From Bacteroides sp. (GTDB taxonomy: Bacteria; Bacteroidota; Bacteroidia; Bacteroidales; Bacteroidaceae), in NCBI RefSeq assembly GCF_028690125.1, contig NZ_JAQVBV010000016.1:47182-111181 (forward strand): a DNA stretch of 64,000 bases. The letters are read 5' to 3'. Positions within the stretch are counted from its first letter, which is position 1; each line of letters begins with the position of its first letter. The translations under genes were made by a program, and so were the position numbers. A model generated the notes under the pieces. It saw only the letters and a program-made list of their open reading frames with translations. It was not told the origin of the DNA and did no database searches. This document shows positions 19,389 to 28,652 of this stretch, piece by piece.

Positions 19389-21848
19389 ATGAAAGATAAA
19401 TATTTTTTGGAAGATGTAAGTGATAACAACTTCTCACTTATCACAGACTATGATGGAAACGACGAACATGCGTTTGATGTGAATGTAAAATCAGGTGAAA
19501 TTCTTCCGGTCCTACCCCTTCGTAATATGGTATTGTTTCCTGGAGTCTTTTTACCAATAACTGTTGGGCGAAAAGCATCCTTGAAACTTGTGCGTGATGC
19601 TGAAAAGAAGAATAAAGATATTGCAGTTGTATGTCAGAAATCCGCTCAAATAGAAGACCCAAAATTAGAAGATTTACATACGATTGGTACAGTGGGTCGA
19701 ATTGTACGTGTACTCGAGATGCCGGATCAAACCACTACTGTTATCCTACAAGGGATGAAACGTCTTCTGTTGAAGGATATTACAGAAACTCATCCTCACT
19801 TAAAGGGTGAAATAGAGCTTCTGGCTGAAGAAGTGCCAAATAAAGATGATAAAGAATTTCAGGCTTTAGTAGAAACTTGTAAAGATCTGACAATGCGTTA
19901 TATCAAATCATCAGATATAATGCATCAAGATTCTACATTTGCTATTAAGAATATTAGTAATTCGATGTTTTTGGTTAATTTTATCTGCTCTAACCTTCCA
20001 TTCAAGAAAGATGAGAAGATGGATTTATTGGCTATCAATTCTTTAAGAGAACGAACCTATCATCTTCTTGAGATTCTAAACCGTGAAGTACAGTTGGCAG
20101 AGATCAAAGCATCTATTCAAATGCGTGCACGTGAGGATATCGACCAACAGCAGAGAGAATACTTCCTGCAGCAACAAATTAAAACGATTCAGGATGAATT
20201 AGGAGGTAGTGGCCAAGAGCAGGAAATTGAAGAGATGCGTCAGAAAGCAGTGAAGATGCGTTGGAATGCTGAAGTTAAAGAGATTTTTATAAAGGAGCTT
20301 GCGAAACTAGAACGCACACATCCTCAATCACCAGATTTCAGTGTACAACTGAATTATTTGCAAACGATGCTAAACCTTCCATGGGGAACTTATACTACTG
20401 ATAATCTGAATTTAAAAAATGCAGAAAAAACTTTGAATAAGGACCATTATGGATTAGAGAAGGTAAAAGAGCGTATTTTAGAACACTTGGCAGTGCTAAA
20501 ACTGAAAGGTGACATGAAATCACCGATTATCTGCTTATATGGTCCTCCGGGAGTTGGAAAAACATCCCTTGGAAAATCTATAGCTTCTGCATTGAAGCGA
20601 AAATATGTACGTATGTCTTTAGGAGGTGTACACGATGAAGCAGAAATCCGTGGTCACCGTAAAACATACATTGGTGCAATGCCTGGACGTATCATTAAAA
20701 GTTTGATCAAGGCAGGTGCATCTAATCCTGTATTCATTCTTGATGAAATTGATAAGGTCAGTGCTGATCGCCAAGGTGATCCGTCATCTGCACTATTAGA
20801 AGTACTTGATCCTGAGCAGAATACTTCTTTTCATGATAATTTCTTGGATGTAGACTATGACTTATCCAAAGTATTATTTATTGCTACTGCTAACAATCTG
20901 AATACAATTCCCAGTCCATTACTTGACCGTATGGAGTTGATTGAGGTTAGCGGATACATTACAGAAGAAAAAATAGAGATTGCCCGTAAACATTTAGTTC
21001 CAAAAGAGTTGGAAGCTAATGGTCTTAATAAAACAGATATCAAATTTTCTAAAGAAACACTGGAAGCTATTATTGAATCTTATACTCGTGAAAGCGGTGT
21101 GCGCGAATTAGAAAAAAAGATTGGTAAGATTCTACGAAAATCAGCACGTCAATATGCTACAGATGGCTATTTTGCCAAGAAAGAAATTAGGCCAATAGAC
21201 CTTTACGATTTCTTAGGTGCACCCGAATACACACGTGATAAATATCAAGGAAATGATTATGCTGGTGTTGTTACAGGGTTGGCATGGACAGCTGTCGGGG
21301 GAGAGATTCTTTTTGTAGAAACCAGCTTAAGTCGAGGTAAAGGCGAACGTCTTACTTTAACTGGTAATTTAGGAGATGTCATGAAAGAGTCTGCCATGTT
21401 GGCACTTGAATATATTAAAGCTCATGCTTCTATTTTAAATTTAGAAGGAGATATTTTTGAAAATTGGAATATCCATGTTCATGTACCCGAAGGTGCAATC
21501 CCTAAGGATGGTCCTTCTGCTGGTATAACAATGGCTACATCTTTAGCTTCTGCACTAACACAACGAAAGGTAAAAGCTAATATTGCCATGACGGGGGAAA
21601 TTACTCTTCGCGGTAAAGTGCTTCCTGTAGGGGGAATCAAAGAAAAAATATTGGCAGCTAAACGTGCTGGAATTAAGGAAATCATTATGAGTTCCGAAAA
21701 TAAAAAAAACATAGACGAAATTCAGGATATTTATTTGAAAGGATTGACTTTCCATTATGTAAATGACATTAAGGAAGTTTTTGCAATTGCATTAACTGAT
21801 GATAAAGTTTCTGATGCAATTGATTTATCTGTAAAGAAACCCAGCTAG
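19389..21848 (+). CDS. lon: ATP-dependent Lon protease
   Basis: 819 residues. LON substrate-binding domain at about 35-235 ('[16 protein letters not shown]'), helical linker, AAA+ domain with Walker A GPPGVGKT (385-392) and Walker B 'FILDEIDK', and the C-terminal protease domain with the Ser-Lys dyad (S710 in 'DGPSAG', K753 in 'GGIKEK'). Cytosolic quality-control protease degrading misfolded and regulatory proteins. The acidic N-terminal extension of ~35 residues is usual in Bacteroidota. The tgt start codon follows the stop by 2 nt, so lon-tgt-lptG read as one operon. Confidence 0.98.
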   Translation: MKDKYFLEDVSDNNFSLITDYDGNDEHAFDVNVKSGEILPVLPLRNMVLFPGVFLPITVGRKASLKLVRDAEKKNKDIAVVCQKSAQIEDPKLEDLHTIGTVGRIVRVLEMPDQTTTVILQGMKRLLLKDITETHPHLKGEIELLAEEVPNKDDKEFQALVETCKDLTMRYIKSSDIMHQDSTFAIKNISNSMFLVNFICSNLPFKKDEKMDLLAINSLRERTYHLLEILNREVQLAEIKASIQMRAREDIDQQQREYFLQQQIKTIQDELGGSGQEQEIEEMRQKAVKMRWNAEVKEIFIKELAKLERTHPQSPDFSVQLNYLQTMLNLPWGTYTTDNLNLKNAEKTLNKDHYGLEKVKERILEHLAVLKLKGDMKSPIICLYGPPGVGKTSLGKSIASALKRKYVRMSLGGVHDEAEIRGHRKTYIGAMPGRIIKSLIKAGASNPVFILDEIDKVSADRQGDPSSALLEVLDPEQNTSFHDNFLDVDYDLSKVLFIATANNLNTIPSPLLDRMELIEVSGYITEEKIEIARKHLVPKELEANGLNKTDIKFSKETLEAIIESYTRESGVRELEKKIGKILRKSARQYATDGYFAKKEIRPIDLYDFLGAPEYTRDKYQGNDYAGVVTGLAWTAVGGEILFVETSLSRGKGERLTLTGNLGDVMKESAMLALEYIKAHASILNLEGDIFENWNIHVHVPEGAIPKDGPSAGITMATSLASALTQRKVKANIAMTGEITLRGKVLPVGGIKEKILAAKRAGIKEIIMSSENKKNIDEIQDIYLKGLTFHYVNDIKEVFAIALTDDKVSDAIDLSVKKPS

Positions 21849-21850
21849 GA

Positions 21851-22981
21851 ATGACATTTGATTTACAATATACAGACATTAAAAGTAATGCCCGTGCTGG
21901 TCTGATAACAACAGACCACGGGCAAATACAGACGCCTATCTTTATGCCTGTAGGTACTTTAGGTACTGTAAAAGGAGTACATCTGACAGAACTGAAAGAA
22001 GATATCCAGGCACAAATTATTTTAGGAAATACTTATCATTTATATCTGCGCCCCGGATTAGATGTTATTGAAAGGGCCGGTGGATTACATTGTTTTAATG
22101 GCTTCGATCGCCCAATGCTAACTGATAGTGGCGGTTTTCAGGTGTTTTCTTTGGCTGGAATTCGGAAGCTTCGTGAAGAAGGTGCTGAGTTTCGTTCGCA
22201 TATCGACGGTAGCAAACACATCTTTACCCCGGAAAAGGTAATGGATATAGAACGTACAATTGGTGCTGATATCATGATGGCTTTTGACGAATGTCCTCCT
22301 GGTGATTCAGATTATGCTTATGCTAAAAAGTCATTAGGATTAACCCATAGATGGCTCGACCGTTGTATTGAGCGTTTTAATGAGACTGAACCCAAATACG
22401 GTTATAAGCAATCGCTTTTCCCTATTGTACAAGGATGTGTTTATCCAGATTTACGTAAACAATCTGCAGAATTTGTAGCCTCTAAAGGTGCCGATGGTAA
22501 TGCCATCGGAGGTCTAGCAGTTGGAGAGCCTGTAGATAAGATGTATGAAATGATCGAGATTGTCAATGAGATTCTTCCTAAAGACAAGCCTCGTTATTTG
22601 ATGGGAGTTGGTACGCCTGTTAATATACTTGAGGGAATTGAACGTGGAGTGGATATGTTTGATTGTGTGATGCCAACACGGAATGGAAGAAATGGTATGC
22701 TATTTACCAAAGATGGTATCATCAATATGCGAAATAAGAAATGGGAAACAGACTTTACTCCTATTGAAGCGGGCGGAGCTTCTATTGTAGATACATTATA
22801 TAGTAAAGCCTATTTGCGTCACCTTTTCCATGCACAGGAATTATTGGCAATGCAAATTGCCTCCATACATAATTTGGCATTCTATCTATGGCTGGTAGGT
22901 GAAGCCCGTAAACATATCATTGCAGGGGATTTTTCAACTTGGAAGCCAATGATGGTAAAGAAAGTGTCATCAAGATTATAA
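21851..22981 (+). CDS. tgt: tRNA-guanine transglycosylase
   Basis: 376 residues. Conserved 'TDSGGFQVFSL' with the general-base aspartate, 'GGLAVGEP' and nucleophile region 'DMFDCVMPTRNGRNG'. Exchanges guanine-34 of GUN-anticodon tRNAs for a queuine precursor. The usual zinc motif CxCxxC just before the C-terminal helix is absent: the equivalent segment reads 'EAGGASIVDTLYSKAYLRHL'. The histidine in 'ASIHNLAFYLW' is kept. Loss of the cysteines seems to be a lineage feature of Bacteroidota enzymes rather than decay, since all catalytic motifs are intact. Confidence 0.95.
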   Translation: MTFDLQYTDIKSNARAGLITTDHGQIQTPIFMPVGTLGTVKGVHLTELKEDIQAQIILGNTYHLYLRPGLDVIERAGGLHCFNGFDRPMLTDSGGFQVFSLAGIRKLREEGAEFRSHIDGSKHIFTPEKVMDIERTIGADIMMAFDECPPGDSDYAYAKKSLGLTHRWLDRCIERFNETEPKYGYKQSLFPIVQGCVYPDLRKQSAEFVASKGADGNAIGGLAVGEPVDKMYEMIEIVNEILPKDKPRYLMGVGTPVNILEGIERGVDMFDCVMPTRNGRNGMLFTKDGIINMRNKKWETDFTPIEAGGASIVDTLYSKAYLRHLFHAQELLAMQIASIHNLAFYLWLVGEARKHIIAGDFSTWKPMMVKKVSSRL

Positions 22982-22984
22982 GAA

Positions 22985-24082
22985 ATGAAAAGCATTCGAT
23001 TCTTAAAACGACTGGACTTGTATATTATCAAGAAATTCTTGGGAACATACGTATTTGCCATTGCATTAATTATTTCTATTGCAGTTGTATTTGATTTTAA
23101 TGAGAAAATGGATAAGTTGATGGAGCATGAAGCTCCTTGGAGTAAAATCATTTTTGAATACTACATGAACTTTATTCCTTATTTTTCAAATCTGTTCAGC
23201 CCACTATTTGTATTCATTGCTGTTATTTTCTTTACTTCTAAGTTAGCGGAGAACTCTGAAATTATTGCAATGTTCTCTACAGGTATGAGTTTCAAACGAA
23301 TGATGCGCCCATACATGATTTCTGCCGCTATTATCGCAGTAATAACCTTTACGTTGAGCGCATATATTATTCCTAAAGGAAGTGTTACACGATTAAATTT
23401 TGAAGATAGATATATTAAACCTAAAAAGAAAAATACTGCACAGAATGTACAGTTGGAGGTTGCAGATGGGGTTATTGCTTACATCAATAGTTACAATGAT
23501 GCATTGAAAACCGGTAATCGTTTTTCATTAGATAAATTTATAGATAAGAAACTAGTCTCACATTTGACAGCAAGACGCATCACTTATGATACAACTACTG
23601 TCAATAAATGGACTATTCATGATTATATGATTCGGGAACTTGACGGGGTGAAAGAAAATATTACCAAAGGGGATAGAATTGATTCCATTATCAATATGGA
23701 CCCTTCTGATTTTTTAATTATGAAAAATCAGCAAGAAATGCTAACCAGTCCCGAATTAAGTGAATACATTGATAAGCAAAAACGAAGAGGATTTGCAAAC
23801 ATCAAAGAGTTTGAGATTGAATATTATAAACGAATCGCTATGTCATTTGCTTCTTTCATTCTGACAATCATTGGCGTTTCCCTTTCTTCCCGAAAAACGA
23901 AAGGAGGCATGGGACTTCATTTAGGTATCGGATTAGGACTAAGTTTTTCTTATATCTTATTCCAGACAGTAACCTCAACGTTTGCTGTTAATGGAAATGT
24001 TCCTCCTGCTATTGCAGTATGGATTCCCAATATTCTTTATGCAGGTATAGCATTCTATTTGTATAGGAAAGCACCTAAATAA
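22985..24082 (+). CDS. lptG: LPS export permease, LptF/LptG (YjgP/YjgQ) family
   Basis: 365 residues. Three N-terminal membrane helices (about 15-35, 60-85, 100-125), a periplasmic beta-jellyroll-like middle (130-265) and three C-terminal helices (about 280-360). The 'LDLYIIKKFLGTYVFAI' start and 'ENSEIIAMFSTGMSFKRMMRP' motif define the family. Inner-membrane half of the Lpt transporter that extracts lipopolysaccharide and passes it to the periplasmic bridge. Third gene of the lon-tgt operon, 3 nt after tgt. LptF versus LptG cannot be separated from sequence by eye. Confidence 0.9.
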   Translation: MKSIRFLKRLDLYIIKKFLGTYVFAIALIISIAVVFDFNEKMDKLMEHEAPWSKIIFEYYMNFIPYFSNLFSPLFVFIAVIFFTSKLAENSEIIAMFSTGMSFKRMMRPYMISAAIIAVITFTLSAYIIPKGSVTRLNFEDRYIKPKKKNTAQNVQLEVADGVIAYINSYNDALKTGNRFSLDKFIDKKLVSHLTARRITYDTTTVNKWTIHDYMIRELDGVKENITKGDRIDSIINMDPSDFLIMKNQQEMLTSPELSEYIDKQKRRGFANIKEFEIEYYKRIAMSFASFILTIIGVSLSSRKTKGGMGLHLGIGLGLSFSYILFQTVTSTFAVNGNVPPAIAVWIPNILYAGIAFYLYRKAPK

Positions 24083-24103
24083 AACAAAGCAATATATAAA
24101 TAG

Positions 24104-24154
24104 AAGTTCCGCCTAATCCATTGCTATCAGCAAGATCTAGGCGGAACTTTTTTG
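24104..24154 (+). terminator. Terminator of the lon-tgt-lptG operon
   Basis: 12-bp perfect stem AAGTTCCGCCTA / TAGGCGGAACTT, 22-nt loop, then a T-run. Confidence 0.88.
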
Positions 24155-24244
24155 TTGTATTCATTTCCTCTTTTGTCTATTCTCCCTTATTTCACCCGAA
24201 AGTGATCTGGAAAATCCACTTTCTCCTTACAGCCCAAAAGACTG

Positions 24245-24748
24245 TCAGCCAATCTTTTTTATATAAGCAGAAAGGTCTGCAGCAGAGATGTTTTTGGCTA
24301 TAATTACACCATTTCCATCTAATAAATAGTTAGTGAACCCCCGATTCAAACGGTACTTCTTAAATAACCCGGAGTCCTCACCTTCTGTTTCCACGAAACA
24401 AGTGGGCGTAACTATTTGATCTTTACGAACAGTTTCTTTAAAAATTGACTTATATTCGTCAAACGAAACAGAAACCATTTCCACATTATGGGAAGAGCGA
24501 AGCACATTGTTTAAACTTACGTTTTGCATCCGGGACTGCGCATCATAACTCGCCCAAAAACTAAGCAATACATATCGACCTTTCATATCAGCCAATTTAA
24601 ATGCAGATTGCTTTTCTGACATAGATTCGATTTTAAAATCCGGGGCTATGTCTCCCTCACTCAAACCTCCGGTAGGTTTGTCTTTCTCAACGAAAGCAGT
24701 CAAGGAACAAATCAGTAATACAACAAAAATCCATTTTACATATCTCAT
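24245..24748 (-). CDS. Thioredoxin-fold (TlpA/AhpC-TSA-like) protein lacking the CxxC motif
   Basis: 167 residues with an N-terminal signal sequence (hydrophobic 5-20). The redoxin-like core is clear: 'GDIAPDFKIESM', 'DMKGRYVLLSFWASYD', 'NVEMVSVSFDE' and 'TNYLLDGNGVIIAKN'. Where the redox motif WCxxC should follow 'LLSFWAS' the sequence is YDAQS, so no active-site cysteines exist. It is therefore unlikely to be an oxidoreductase; a binding or chaperone role is possible. Has its own promoter and a palindrome in the leader. Confidence 0.82.
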   Translation of the reverse strand: MRYVKWIFVVLLICSLTAFVEKDKPTGGLSEGDIAPDFKIESMSEKQSAFKLADMKGRYVLLSFWASYDAQSRMQNVSLNNVLRSSHNVEMVSVSFDEYKSIFKETVRKDQIVTPTCFVETEGEDSGLFKKYRLNRGFTNYLLDGNGVIIAKNISAADLSAYIKKIG

Positions 24749-24844
24749 GTAAGTCGGTTTTGGTTAATACTTGTTGATTTTCAATCAATTAAATACATAT
24801 AAAATTATCAATGTAAAACAATTGTAGAAAAACAACTTTACTTC

Positions 24845-24869
24845 GATTAAATGATCAATCATTTAAATC
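24845..24869. promoter_or_regulatory. Palindrome in the leader of the thioredoxin-fold gene
   Basis: AAATGAT-CA-ATCATTT is a perfect 7-2-7 inverted repeat (24849-24864) within a longer near-palindrome, just downstream of the promoter start site. Looks like an operator; the binder is unknown. Confidence 0.45.
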
Positions 24870-24874
24870 GGGTG

Positions 24875-24905
24875 CAAAGATAACTCAATATTACCATAAA
24901 ACAAT
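24875..24905 (-). promoter_or_regulatory. Promoter of the thioredoxin-fold gene
   Basis: Minus strand ATTG (24905-24902), 19-nt spacer, TATCTTTG (24882-24875). Gives a leader of about 120 nt. Confidence 0.65.
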
Positions 24906-25194
24906 ACAATGCTAGTTGTTTTTATGTTATATAACACAAAACTGTTAATGTAGCATAAACACAATGTGCTAGTAATCAGATATAAACCTAATATGAAACT
25001 TTATGAATAAAGCTTTTTATGAATAAGAATACTCTTGATAGTATGACATTATTCTGGTTAATGTATGTACAAGATATGTTGTTTATACTAAATATGGAAT
25101 AAAAATGAAAATGATTAACTATTCACAAAATATCTAAGCTAGGCAATAAAACAATATCGAAATTTGTTATCATCTTCTATTAATAAGATGAAAT
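24906..25194. other. 289-bp AT-rich gap before umuD
   Basis: Very AT-rich with scattered repeats of 'ATGAATAA'. No ORF, no clear promoter with both boxes, and no LexA-type box recognised. I see nothing else in it. Confidence 0.3.
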
Positions 25195-25641
25195 ATGAAA
25201 AAAACGATAGAAATACATAGAATAGATTTATCTTCCAGCTTGCCTATACCATATGCAGACGAAGGCATTCGTGCGGGCTTCCCTAGTCCGGCTCAAGATT
25301 ATATGGAAATGGCAATTGACTTAAACAAAGAACTTATCAAACATCCGGCAAGTACCTTTTACGGTCGTGTCAAAGGTGACAGCATGAAAGATGCAGGTGT
25401 GTTGGATGGAGATGTGCTTATTATAGATAAATCTCTTGAACCGAAAAACGGAGATATGGCCGTTTGCTTCATTGATGGAGAGTTTACATTAAAATATATT
25501 GAAATAGAAGAAAAAGTTATTTGGTTAAAACCTGCTAACGAAGAATATCCTCCTACTAAAGTGACTGAATATAATGACTTCATCATTTGGGGAATTGTCA
25601 CTTATGTAATTAAGAAAACGCGGAACAACAAGCATTTTTAA
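25195..25641 (+). CDS. umuD: UmuD-like S24-family autoprotease
   Basis: 148 residues. Self-cleavage site Ala27-Gly28 in 'IRAGFPSPA', catalytic Ser63 in 'GDSM' and Lys100 in 'EFTLKY', the arrangement of UmuD. After RecA-stimulated cleavage the product would join the UmuC polymerase. The gene is 59 nt upstream of the umuC start and on the same strand. Bacteroides has no classical LexA, so the control of this operon is unclear from the sequence. Confidence 0.92.
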   Translation: MKKTIEIHRIDLSSSLPIPYADEGIRAGFPSPAQDYMEMAIDLNKELIKHPASTFYGRVKGDSMKDAGVLDGDVLIIDKSLEPKNGDMAVCFIDGEFTLKYIEIEEKVIWLKPANEEYPPTKVTEYNDFIIWGIVTYVIKKTRNNKHF

Positions 25642-25700
25642 CGAGTTATAAAGAGTGTTTCACACTATTTTAAGCCATTTTTCTTTTGTATTATTGCACC

Positions 25701-26951
25701 ATGTTTGGATTAGTTGATTGCAATAATTTCTATGCTTCCTGTGAGAGAGCATTCCAACCGTCATATATAGGAAAACCTATCGTTGTACTATCTAACAACG
25801 ATGGATGTGTTATTGCCAGGTCCAATGAAGCTAAAGCATTAGGCATAAAGATGGGAGTTCCAGTATATCAAATCAAGGATGAAGTACAGAAGTACGGCAT
25901 AGCGGTCTTCTCTTCGAATTACACACTCTATGGTGATATGTCTGCCCGGGTAATGTCTATCCTTGCATCGTTGGCTCCCGAAATAGAAATATACTCCATA
26001 GACGAAGCATTTATTAACCTGGAAGGAGTTATTGACTTATCCACTCTTGGAAATAAGATCGTGACTCAGGTAACGCACGGTACCGGCATACCCGTAAGCC
26101 TGGGCATTGCCCCAACAAAGACATTAACCAAGGTAGCAAATAAGTTCGCAAAGAAATATCCAGCATATAACAGGCTTTGTATCATCAATACCGAAGAGAA
26201 ACGTATCAAGGCCCTGCAATTGACTGACATTGGTGATGTTTGGGGAATTGGGCGTCGGCAAGCAACCAAGTTAGAGAAGGAAGGAGTTAAAACAGCATAC
26301 GATTTCATACAGCTATCCGGTTCATGGGTTCGTAAGAATCTGACAGTAGTAGGTGAACGTACATGGAAAGAACTTCGTGGTATCTCATGTATTGATATGG
26401 AATCAGCTCCACCAGCCAAGAAACAGATTTGTACTTCGCGTTCATTCGGTAAGATGCTCACCGATATTGATACAATAGCCGAAGCAATAGCAACACACGC
26501 TTCCACTTGTGCAAAAAAGCTCCGGAAACAAAAATCTTATGCAATCTCCCTGATGGTATTCATTCATACGAATAACTTCCGAGAAGACCTACCTCAATAT
26601 TGGAAGAATACCATTGTTCATCTTCCGGTACCAACCAATGACACACAAGAAATAGTACATTATGCCTTAACAGGATTGAAAAATATCTTCATAAAGGGTT
26701 ATCAATACAAAAAGGCAGGGGTAATCATTACAGAGATAACAAATAGTGCACAACTTGGACTATTTGATTCAATTGACAGGGATAAACGAGATAGGCTCAT
26801 ACAAGCTATAGACAAGATTAACGGTGATTACTCGCAGCGCGTCAAGTTAGCCATACAAGGTACATCAAGAGAATGGAAACTAAAACAAGAACAACTCTCA
26901 CAACGTTATACTACTGATATCAACGAGATAATAACAATTAACTGCAAATAG
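25701..26951 (+). CDS. umuC: Y-family DNA polymerase, UmuC type
   Basis: From the ATG at 25701 (416 residues): 'FGLVDCNNFYASCERAF' with the first metal aspartate, 'VLSNNDGCVIARSNEAKALG', catalytic 'YSIDEAF', HhH region 'GIGRRQATKLE' and a little-finger domain ending in the UmuC-type C-terminal extension. Performs error-prone translesion synthesis with UmuD. A TTG five codons upstream is in frame, but the ATG fits the family start. Confidence 0.94.
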   Translation: MFGLVDCNNFYASCERAFQPSYIGKPIVVLSNNDGCVIARSNEAKALGIKMGVPVYQIKDEVQKYGIAVFSSNYTLYGDMSARVMSILASLAPEIEIYSIDEAFINLEGVIDLSTLGNKIVTQVTHGTGIPVSLGIAPTKTLTKVANKFAKKYPAYNRLCIINTEEKRIKALQLTDIGDVWGIGRRQATKLEKEGVKTAYDFIQLSGSWVRKNLTVVGERTWKELRGISCIDMESAPPAKKQICTSRSFGKMLTDIDTIAEAIATHASTCAKKLRKQKSYAISLMVFIHTNNFREDLPQYWKNTIVHLPVPTNDTQEIVHYALTGLKNIFIKGYQYKKAGVIITEITNSAQLGLFDSIDRDKRDRLIQAIDKINGDYSQRVKLAIQGTSREWKLKQEQLSQRYTTDINEIITINCK

Positions 26952-26952
26952 T

Positions 26953-27651
26953 ATGTGTTTCCATAACTCGATGTCCAAGAAAGCGCAACAACTTGCTGCC
27001 AGGTATGGTCGCAAATCAGATATTATAGAGATTGTTCAGGATATTATCAATGAACAATACCATGTGAATGCATTTAATTTTCCTAAATACCCCGTAATTA
27101 CAAACTCGGATGAAATTCAGGTATTTAATTGGGGGTTAGTACCTTTTTGGGTGAAAACTGAAAGTGATGCAGAGCAAATACGTAAAATGACTCTCAATGC
27201 ACGGTCCGACACCATATTTGAAAAACCGTCTTTCCGAGAACCGATAATGAAAAAAAGGTGCATCATACCATCTACCGGATATTTTGAATGGAGGCATGAG
27301 GGTACTAAAAAGATACCCTATTACATTTATTTGAAAGATGAAGAAATATTCTCAATGGCAGGTATTTATGACCGTTGGCTAGATAAAGAGACTGGAGAGG
27401 AACATGATACTTTCTCTATTATTACTACTGACACTAATCCATTAACGGATTATATTCATAATACAAAACATCGGATGCCGGCAATACTCACTAAAGGGGA
27501 TGAAGAAAAATGGCTGGATACACCTTTGACAAAAGTGGATATCCAATTATTATTAACCCCTTTCGATGCTGATAAGATGGATGCTTATCAGATAGATAAC
27601 GATTTCATCAAGAAAGCTCCTAATGATCCAAATATTCTACTTAGAGCATAA
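26953..27651 (+). CDS. yedK: SRAP / HMCES-family abasic-site protection protein
   Basis: 232 residues with the invariant Cys2 directly after the initiator Met (MCFHNS), which forms a thiazolidine link to abasic sites in single-stranded DNA. Also present are 'NWGLVPFW', 'LNARSDTI', 'RRCIIPSTGYFEW'-type and 'TKHRMPAIL' motifs with the active-site histidine. Starts 1 nt after the umuC stop, so it forms a damage-tolerance operon with umuDC. Followed by a terminator. Confidence 0.93.
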   Translation: MCFHNSMSKKAQQLAARYGRKSDIIEIVQDIINEQYHVNAFNFPKYPVITNSDEIQVFNWGLVPFWVKTESDAEQIRKMTLNARSDTIFEKPSFREPIMKKRCIIPSTGYFEWRHEGTKKIPYYIYLKDEEIFSMAGIYDRWLDKETGEEHDTFSIITTDTNPLTDYIHNTKHRMPAILTKGDEEKWLDTPLTKVDIQLLLTPFDADKMDAYQIDNDFIKKAPNDPNILLRA

Positions 27652-27686
27652 GATAAAGGCAGCCCAATAAGCTGCCTTTATCTTTA
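27652..27686. terminator. Terminator shared by yedK and the convergent PepSY-like gene
   Basis: 12-bp perfect stem GATAAAGGCAGC / GCTGCCTTTATC with a 7-nt loop. The plus strand is followed by TTTAATT. Confidence 0.75.
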
Positions 27687-27699
27687 ATTCAATAACGGC

Positions 27700-28011
27700 T
27701 CATTCTTTCACCGCTTCTCCTTTTTCATTCAGAAGAACTTCGACTTCTTGACCTTCTTTAGTGAGAACAATCACCTTGTAAATCTTAGAGCCTTCTTCAC
27801 CCTTCGCAAAGGCTTCTTTAATAGAAGCACCTTCGTAATCTTTAGACAGTGCTTTCATTACTGCTTCAGGTAACTGGTTAGCGTCAATCTTTACGAACTC
27901 ATCTTGTGGAGTCTGAGCTTCAACGACTGTTGAATCCTTCACCTCTTGTGCAAATGCTACTGATGTTCCCATTCCCAAAACCATTGCTACTGCTACTAAT
28001 AACTTTTTCAT
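27700..28011 (-). CDS. Small secreted PepSY-like protein (103 aa)
   Basis: Clear signal peptide (MKKLLVAVAMVLGMGTSVAFA, cleavage after AFA) followed by a ~70-residue domain with 'LPEAVMKALSKDYEGASIKEAFA' and 'YKVIVLTKEGQEVEVLLNEKGE'. The alternating helix and strand pattern is that of the PepSY-like/DUF2874 proteins abundant in Bacteroides. Periplasmic; often proposed as protease-inhibitor-like, role not proven. It is the last clearly host gene before the prophage. Confidence 0.85.
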   Translation of the reverse strand: MKKLLVAVAMVLGMGTSVAFAQEVKDSTVVEAQTPQDEFVKIDANQLPEAVMKALSKDYEGASIKEAFAKGEEGSKIYKVIVLTKEGQEVEVLLNEKGEAVKE

Positions 28012-28191
28012 AATCGTAAAGTTTTAAATGTTTATAATTTGATTCTTATGTTAAGTATAGAACAAGGGGTGTGCCAAAAGGTCCCGATCAGAAGTACACT
28101 GTTGTATATTAAGTATTTAAGTCAAAGTAAAGTTTGTTGTGTATTGTAGAACAGGTGTAGAACACATACACAGAGTGGGGCATTAATCCGC
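28012..28191. other. Host/prophage junction region
   Basis: Non-coding gap between the host PepSY gene and the end of the phage lysis module. It contains three copies of TAGAACA (28058-28064, 28147-28153, 28158-28164), the last two 11 bp apart, and a degenerate plus-strand copy of the phage inverted repeat (28116-28144). The left attachment site should be near here but its core cannot be fixed without the right end. Confidence 0.4.
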
Positions 28192-28220
28192 AAAAAGCCC
28201 CGAATCTTTCGATCCGAGGC
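28192..28220 (-). terminator. Terminator of the phage late/lysis operon
   Basis: Minus strand: 10-bp stem GCCTCGGATC / GATTCGGGGC closed by a GAAA tetraloop, then TTTTT. Lies 30 nt past the last phage gene. Confidence 0.85.
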
Positions 28221-28250
28221 GCCGTTACCTGTCCGCTGACAAGTAAGCTT

Positions 28251-28652
28251 CTACTTCTTTCTGATCCGATAAACCATCCACCCAATAATAACCAAGCCAA
28301 ATACTATGATAATCCCCAAAGCCCAACCACCTAGCTCCATCTTTATTGACTGCCACCGACTCAGTTTCTTCTCGACTGGATAAGGAACTTGAACCGAATC
28401 AGTCTTATGAATATACGTCGTATCCCGGATCAGCTTATCCCGATATTCAATACGGTATCTATCCCGGAATACCGTATCTCCTTTCACTAACATAAATACG
28501 CTATCAAGCACATGAATTGAATCACGTTGCAAACGATCTTTATATTGCACTTCTGTTTTGATAGTCTCTACCGGGACGTACTGAGTGCTTCGGCAGGAAG
28601 CAAACCACACTCCCGACATCAGGAATATGATTAAGTAGATTAACGCTTTCAT
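28251..28652 (-). CDS. Unimolecular spanin-like lysis protein
   Basis: 133 residues. N-terminal lipoprotein signal ending 'WFASC' with the lipid-anchor Cys20, a charged, extended periplasmic middle (about 25-100), and a single C-terminal membrane helix (about 108-128) followed by 'YRIRKK'. One protein anchored in both membranes is the layout of a u-spanin such as phage T1 gp11. Its position as the last gene after holin and endolysin fits outer-membrane disruption. Overlaps the endolysin gene by 4 nt. No sequence match to a known spanin is claimed. Confidence 0.72.
   Translation of the reverse strand: MKALIYLIIFLMSGVWFASCRSTQYVPVETIKTEVQYKDRLQRDSIHVLDSVFMLVKGDTVFRDRYRIEYRDKLIRDTTYIHKTDSVQVPYPVEKKLSRWQSIKMELGGWALGIIIVFGLVIIGWMVYRIRKK

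Noticed and set aside
25000..25194. LexA-type SOS box upstream of umuD
   Set aside because: No CTGT-N8-ACAG or similar palindrome could be found, and classical LexA is not expected in Bacteroides.
28109..28300. 63-codon minus-strand ORF at the prophage end
   Set aside because: It overlaps the terminator and the spanin gene end and reads through the repeat region; no protein-like composition.
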